Assembly (NCBI GenBank): GCA_002491945.1
Contig: DKWX01000066.1
Coordinates: 1 to 6,818 of the forward strand
Direction: 5' to 3'
Length of the DNA stretch: 6,818 bases
From: Porphyromonadaceae bacterium UBA7141
Lineage (GTDB): Bacteria > Bacteroidota > Bacteroidia > Bacteroidales > Muribaculaceae
The position numbers and the translations under genes are program-made. Positions within the stretch are counted from its first letter, which is position 1. Every line of letters begins with the position of its first letter. This document shows, piece by piece, positions 5,308 through 6,818 of the stretch. The notes below the pieces were generated by a model, which had not been told where the DNA came from, did not search any database, and was given only the letters and a program-made list of their open reading frames with translations.

Positions 5308-5393
5308 TGTATTTTAGATGTTAGATTTAAAGTGTTGCGAATCCGGATGGTGCGGAGCCTGAGAGGGTATCCCTTTGCGAGCTTCACCATACC
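5308..5393 (-). promoter_or_regulatory. Structured 5' leader of glyA, candidate cis-regulatory RNA
   Basis: Beginning at about the predicted transcription start, ATGGTG (5390-5385) pairs with CACCAT (5352-5347). Inside this closing stem sits a tight AGGG-ATA-CCCT hairpin (5374-5364). Conserved-looking unpaired blocks flank it: AAGCTCGCAA on the 5' side and CTCAGGCTCCG on the 3' side, with AGC/GCT able to pair. An A/T-rich unstructured stretch then leads to the start codon. The layout suits a compact riboswitch or ribosomal-protein-like leader on a one-carbon gene. CTCTCAGGC recalls part of the glycine aptamer, but the rest of that aptamer is missing. The family is unidentified. Confidence 0.4.
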
Positions 5394-5398
5394 GATTG

Positions 5399-5406
5399 CA
5401 AAATTA
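5399..5406 (-). promoter_or_regulatory. -7 box for glyA-bioD
   Basis: On the minus strand TAATTTTG (5406-5399) matches TAnnTTTG, predicting transcription from about 5392, just where the leader fold begins. No convincing TTTG lies 19-21 bases upstream, because that interval is occupied by the T-tract and stem of the preceding terminator. Confidence 0.55.
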
Positions 5407-5408
5407 AG

Positions 5409-5468
5409 AAAAAAAACGGAAAAGAGCCACCATAAGTGTAAAAAACCACACCCATGCCGACTCTTTCC
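5409..5468 (-). terminator. Long-stem terminator after the C10 protease gene
   Basis: On the minus strand, 5468-5448 pairs with 5439-5418 as a stem of about 20 bp with one mismatch and one bulge (ends GGAAAGAG against CTCTTTTCC). The loop is T-rich, and TTTTTTTT follows at 5416-5409. It begins 58 bases after the protease stop. Its T-tract ends only two bases before the glyA -7 box. Confidence 0.8.
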
Positions 5469-5525
5469 CGATAGGTTGCCAAAATGTCTGTCTGCTGAGG
5501 CTACCCTGCTGAAGCCAGTGGGGTC

Positions 5526-6650
5526 TTAATTGAGGTATATCTGATGTAGATTTGAAGAATAGCTTGGATAAGGTGCTTTATCGTCGCAGTAACAGCATCC
5601 ATCCGACCACCCGTTGCTCCAACCCGGGCCCCAGCCCCAATTAATATGATATTGAGATTTATTATTGCTGCGGGAGTATCCGTCAAGCACCCACATGTGG
5701 CCTGTCTTAGAGTTGCTTCCTGCAATCAGGTGAGGATATCCTTTTTGCAGGTTGCGAATAAATCTATCCGTATCAATTCCACCCTTTACATGTTCCGGAG
5801 TGTATTTTAAATCTTTCAGATAATTTACGGCAGCCTCAACTGATGTGCCGCTCCCGTCACATCCGAATTTCATCTGGCAATTCAATGCAATCTCCTGTAA
5901 AAAGTGTGCAACTGTAAGTGCTTGAGTAGGTGTGAAAAGAGTGCCAAATTCAGGAAATGATGAAAAATTGATATCTCTTGTGCCATAGAAAGTTCCGGTG
6001 AATTTCCCCACGGCCGCGATTGTTTGGCCCAAAGCGATCGTTACACATCCGATAGGCATATGATTCCCATTCTTGCTGCATTTACTGCATGTACAGTATG
6101 TGGCATACTTGTTGAAGGGATATCTTTGTCCCCATTGATAAGGCACAATCGACTGAATGGTAATATCGCCTGCACGAGTGGAAATCTCGGAATCATCAGT
6201 TGCATTTTCAAGAATTCTCTCCGCTATAATCGGGATGGATTGAATCAATTCGCGGAGAGGAACAATATCAATTGTATCCTGTATTGCACCGGATTCAGTA
6301 TAATAGAAGATTCTGTCAAGACCGGGCGTATCGGATACCACAGCATAGCCTGAAGATTCGCCGAAATCAAGATTTACAGTATGAATATCGTATTCCGATT
6401 CAATCTCTGTAATTCCGGTTCTTGTAGCCGGGAGCGAGATGTGATATGTTGCAGTTGAAAGATCAGTTATACTGAAATTTACAGTTTCGGCTTTGGTCTC
6501 CGGATGAATTGTATTGTAGAATTCAGAGATTAGTTCGTGAATTCGATTATGTTGGTTATTCGATACAGGTTCGTCTTCACTGCTACTGCAGCATCCGAAG
6601 CATAACAGGATAACCGCCAGTGCGGTCATGATGTGGAAAAACGGTTTCAT
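5526..6650 (-). CDS. C10-family (streptopain-like) cysteine protease, probable surface lipoprotein
   Basis: This is a papain-fold protease made as a precursor. Residues 1-20 are a hydrophobic signal ending LLCFGC, a relaxed lipobox with C20 (or C21) as the likely lipid anchor. The following SSSEDEP resembles the acidic export signal that sends Bacteroidota lipoproteins to the cell surface. Residues about 30-160 would be the inhibitory prodomain. The catalytic domain follows: YQWGQRYPFN (171-180) with the oxyanion-hole Gln, PIGCVTIALGQ (199-209) with nucleophile C202, GHMWVLDGY (317-325) with H318, and HINWGWG (335-341) with N337/W338. Extra cysteines cluster at 186-191 (CTCSKC), 258/264 and 352-355 (CCYC), suggesting disulfides or metal binding. 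A sampled stretch (6121-6180) is 45% GC against 58% in glyA. It is a single-gene unit with its own terminator. Its substrate is unknown. Confidence 0.88.
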   Translation of the reverse strand: MKPFFHIMTALAVILLCFGCCSSSEDEPVSNNQHNRIHELISEFYNTIHPETKAETVNFSITDLSTATYHISLPATRTGITEIESEYDIHTVNLDFGESSGYAVVSDTPGLDRIFYYTESGAIQDTIDIVPLRELIQSIPIIAERILENATDDSEISTRAGDITIQSIVPYQWGQRYPFNKYATYCTCSKCSKNGNHMPIGCVTIALGQTIAAVGKFTGTFYGTRDINFSSFPEFGTLFTPTQALTVAHFLQEIALNCQMKFGCDGSGTSVEAAVNYLKDLKYTPEHVKGGIDTDRFIRNLQKGYPHLIAGSNSKTGHMWVLDGYSRSNNKSQYHINWGWGPGWSNGWSDGCCYCDDKAPYPSYSSNLHQIYLN

Positions 6651-6698
6651 AACTTATAAGGATGTTATGTCTTGCTACTTGTGATTCCCCATAGAGGG

Positions 6699-6818
6699 TT
6701 ACGGTTGGGTATGGGAAGAAGCTGCTTCTTGGGTAATGAAGATATACCCGGCGGCAATTTCGAACTCTAAATCTGCTCCAAGTGCCGAGAGTGCAAATGC
6801 GCGGATGCTGTCGGTATC
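6699..6818 (-). CDS. Probable C-terminal fragment of a gene cut by the window edge
   Basis: On the minus strand a frame is open from the window edge for 39 codons to TAA at 6701-6699. It reads as an ordinary-looking protein tail containing IRAFALSALGADLEFEIAA and GYIFITQEAA. If real, it ends 48 bases before the C10 protease start. I recognise no family in so short a piece. A second minus frame is also open here, but it is rich in Arg, His and Tyr and looks like a shadow. Confidence 0.35.
   Translation of the reverse strand, partial: DTDSIRAFALSALGADLEFEIAAGYIFITQEAASSHTQP

Noticed and set aside
5308..5340. A fourth copy of the 31-base repeat near the glyA start (ATTGTATTTT..., ACACTTTAAAT)
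   Set aside because: Only short AT-rich pieces match, in inconsistent order and orientation.
5341..5393. Glycine riboswitch upstream of glyA (CTCTCAGGC on the minus strand)
   Set aside because: Only the 3' consensus block is present. The 5' GGAGAG strand and the GCCGAAGG-type block are absent, the following AAAAGGAC is replaced, and the transcript seems to start too late to contain a full aptamer.
5341..5400. TPP riboswitch on the plus strand (GCCTGAGAGGGT, then CCCTTTG)
   Set aside because: The resemblance covers only the CTGAGA and CCCTTTG pieces. The downstream pyrophosphate-sensor half is missing, and no plus-strand gene follows.
4339..5529. A 396-codon open frame on the plus strand opposite glyA
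   Set aside because: It is the antisense shadow of a high-GC, fully conserved glyA. It has no family motif and no promoter.

Overview
The window looks like a chromosomal segment from a member of the Bacteroidales, with Muribaculaceae/Bacteroides-type relatives most likely. Three things point there. Promoters fit the Bacteroidota primary-sigma consensus (TTTG, about 19 bases, TAnnTTTG). Starts mostly lack Shine-Dalgarno sequences. The protein versions are of Bacteroidota type: a stand-alone BioD with a GIGTDIGKS P-loop, a C10 (streptopain-like) lipoprotein protease with an acidic tract after the lipid cysteine, and a calcineurin-fold LpxH. No phage, transposase, CRISPR, tRNA or rRNA is visible. 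The taxonomic call is inference.

Layout, left to right. Bases 1-1459 carry a plus-strand pair: a DUF59/MIP18 (SufT-like) Fe-S assembly protein overlapping by one base with lpxH (lipid A biosynthesis), followed by a hairpin terminator. Bases 1460-2158 hold no convincing protein gene. They contain a tandem copy of an AT-rich repeat, a dyad-symmetric operator-like region, a near-perfect promoter, and a roughly 95-nt transcript ending in a strong terminator, which is a candidate small RNA. From 2159 on, every gene is on the minus strand. First comes a unit of a DEDDy 3'-5' exonuclease followed by a 61-residue two-helix membrane protein. Next is a glyA-bioD operon with a 7-base overlap, its own terminator, and a promoter leading into a structured leader. 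Last is a C10-family cysteine protease lipoprotein with its own terminator. The right edge probably holds the tail of one more minus-strand gene.

How the parts relate: this is mainly housekeeping (Fe-S assembly, lipid A, one-carbon/serine-glycine metabolism, biotin, nucleic acid trimming) plus one secreted protease with lower GC. The most unusual signals are non-coding. A 31-base AT-rich element occurs at three loci (two copies 30/31 identical, one diverged and tandemly duplicated), each time upstream of a transcription unit and pointing toward it. There is also the orphan small RNA with a palindromic upstream region, and a compact folded leader on glyA. None of these can be assigned a function from sequence alone.
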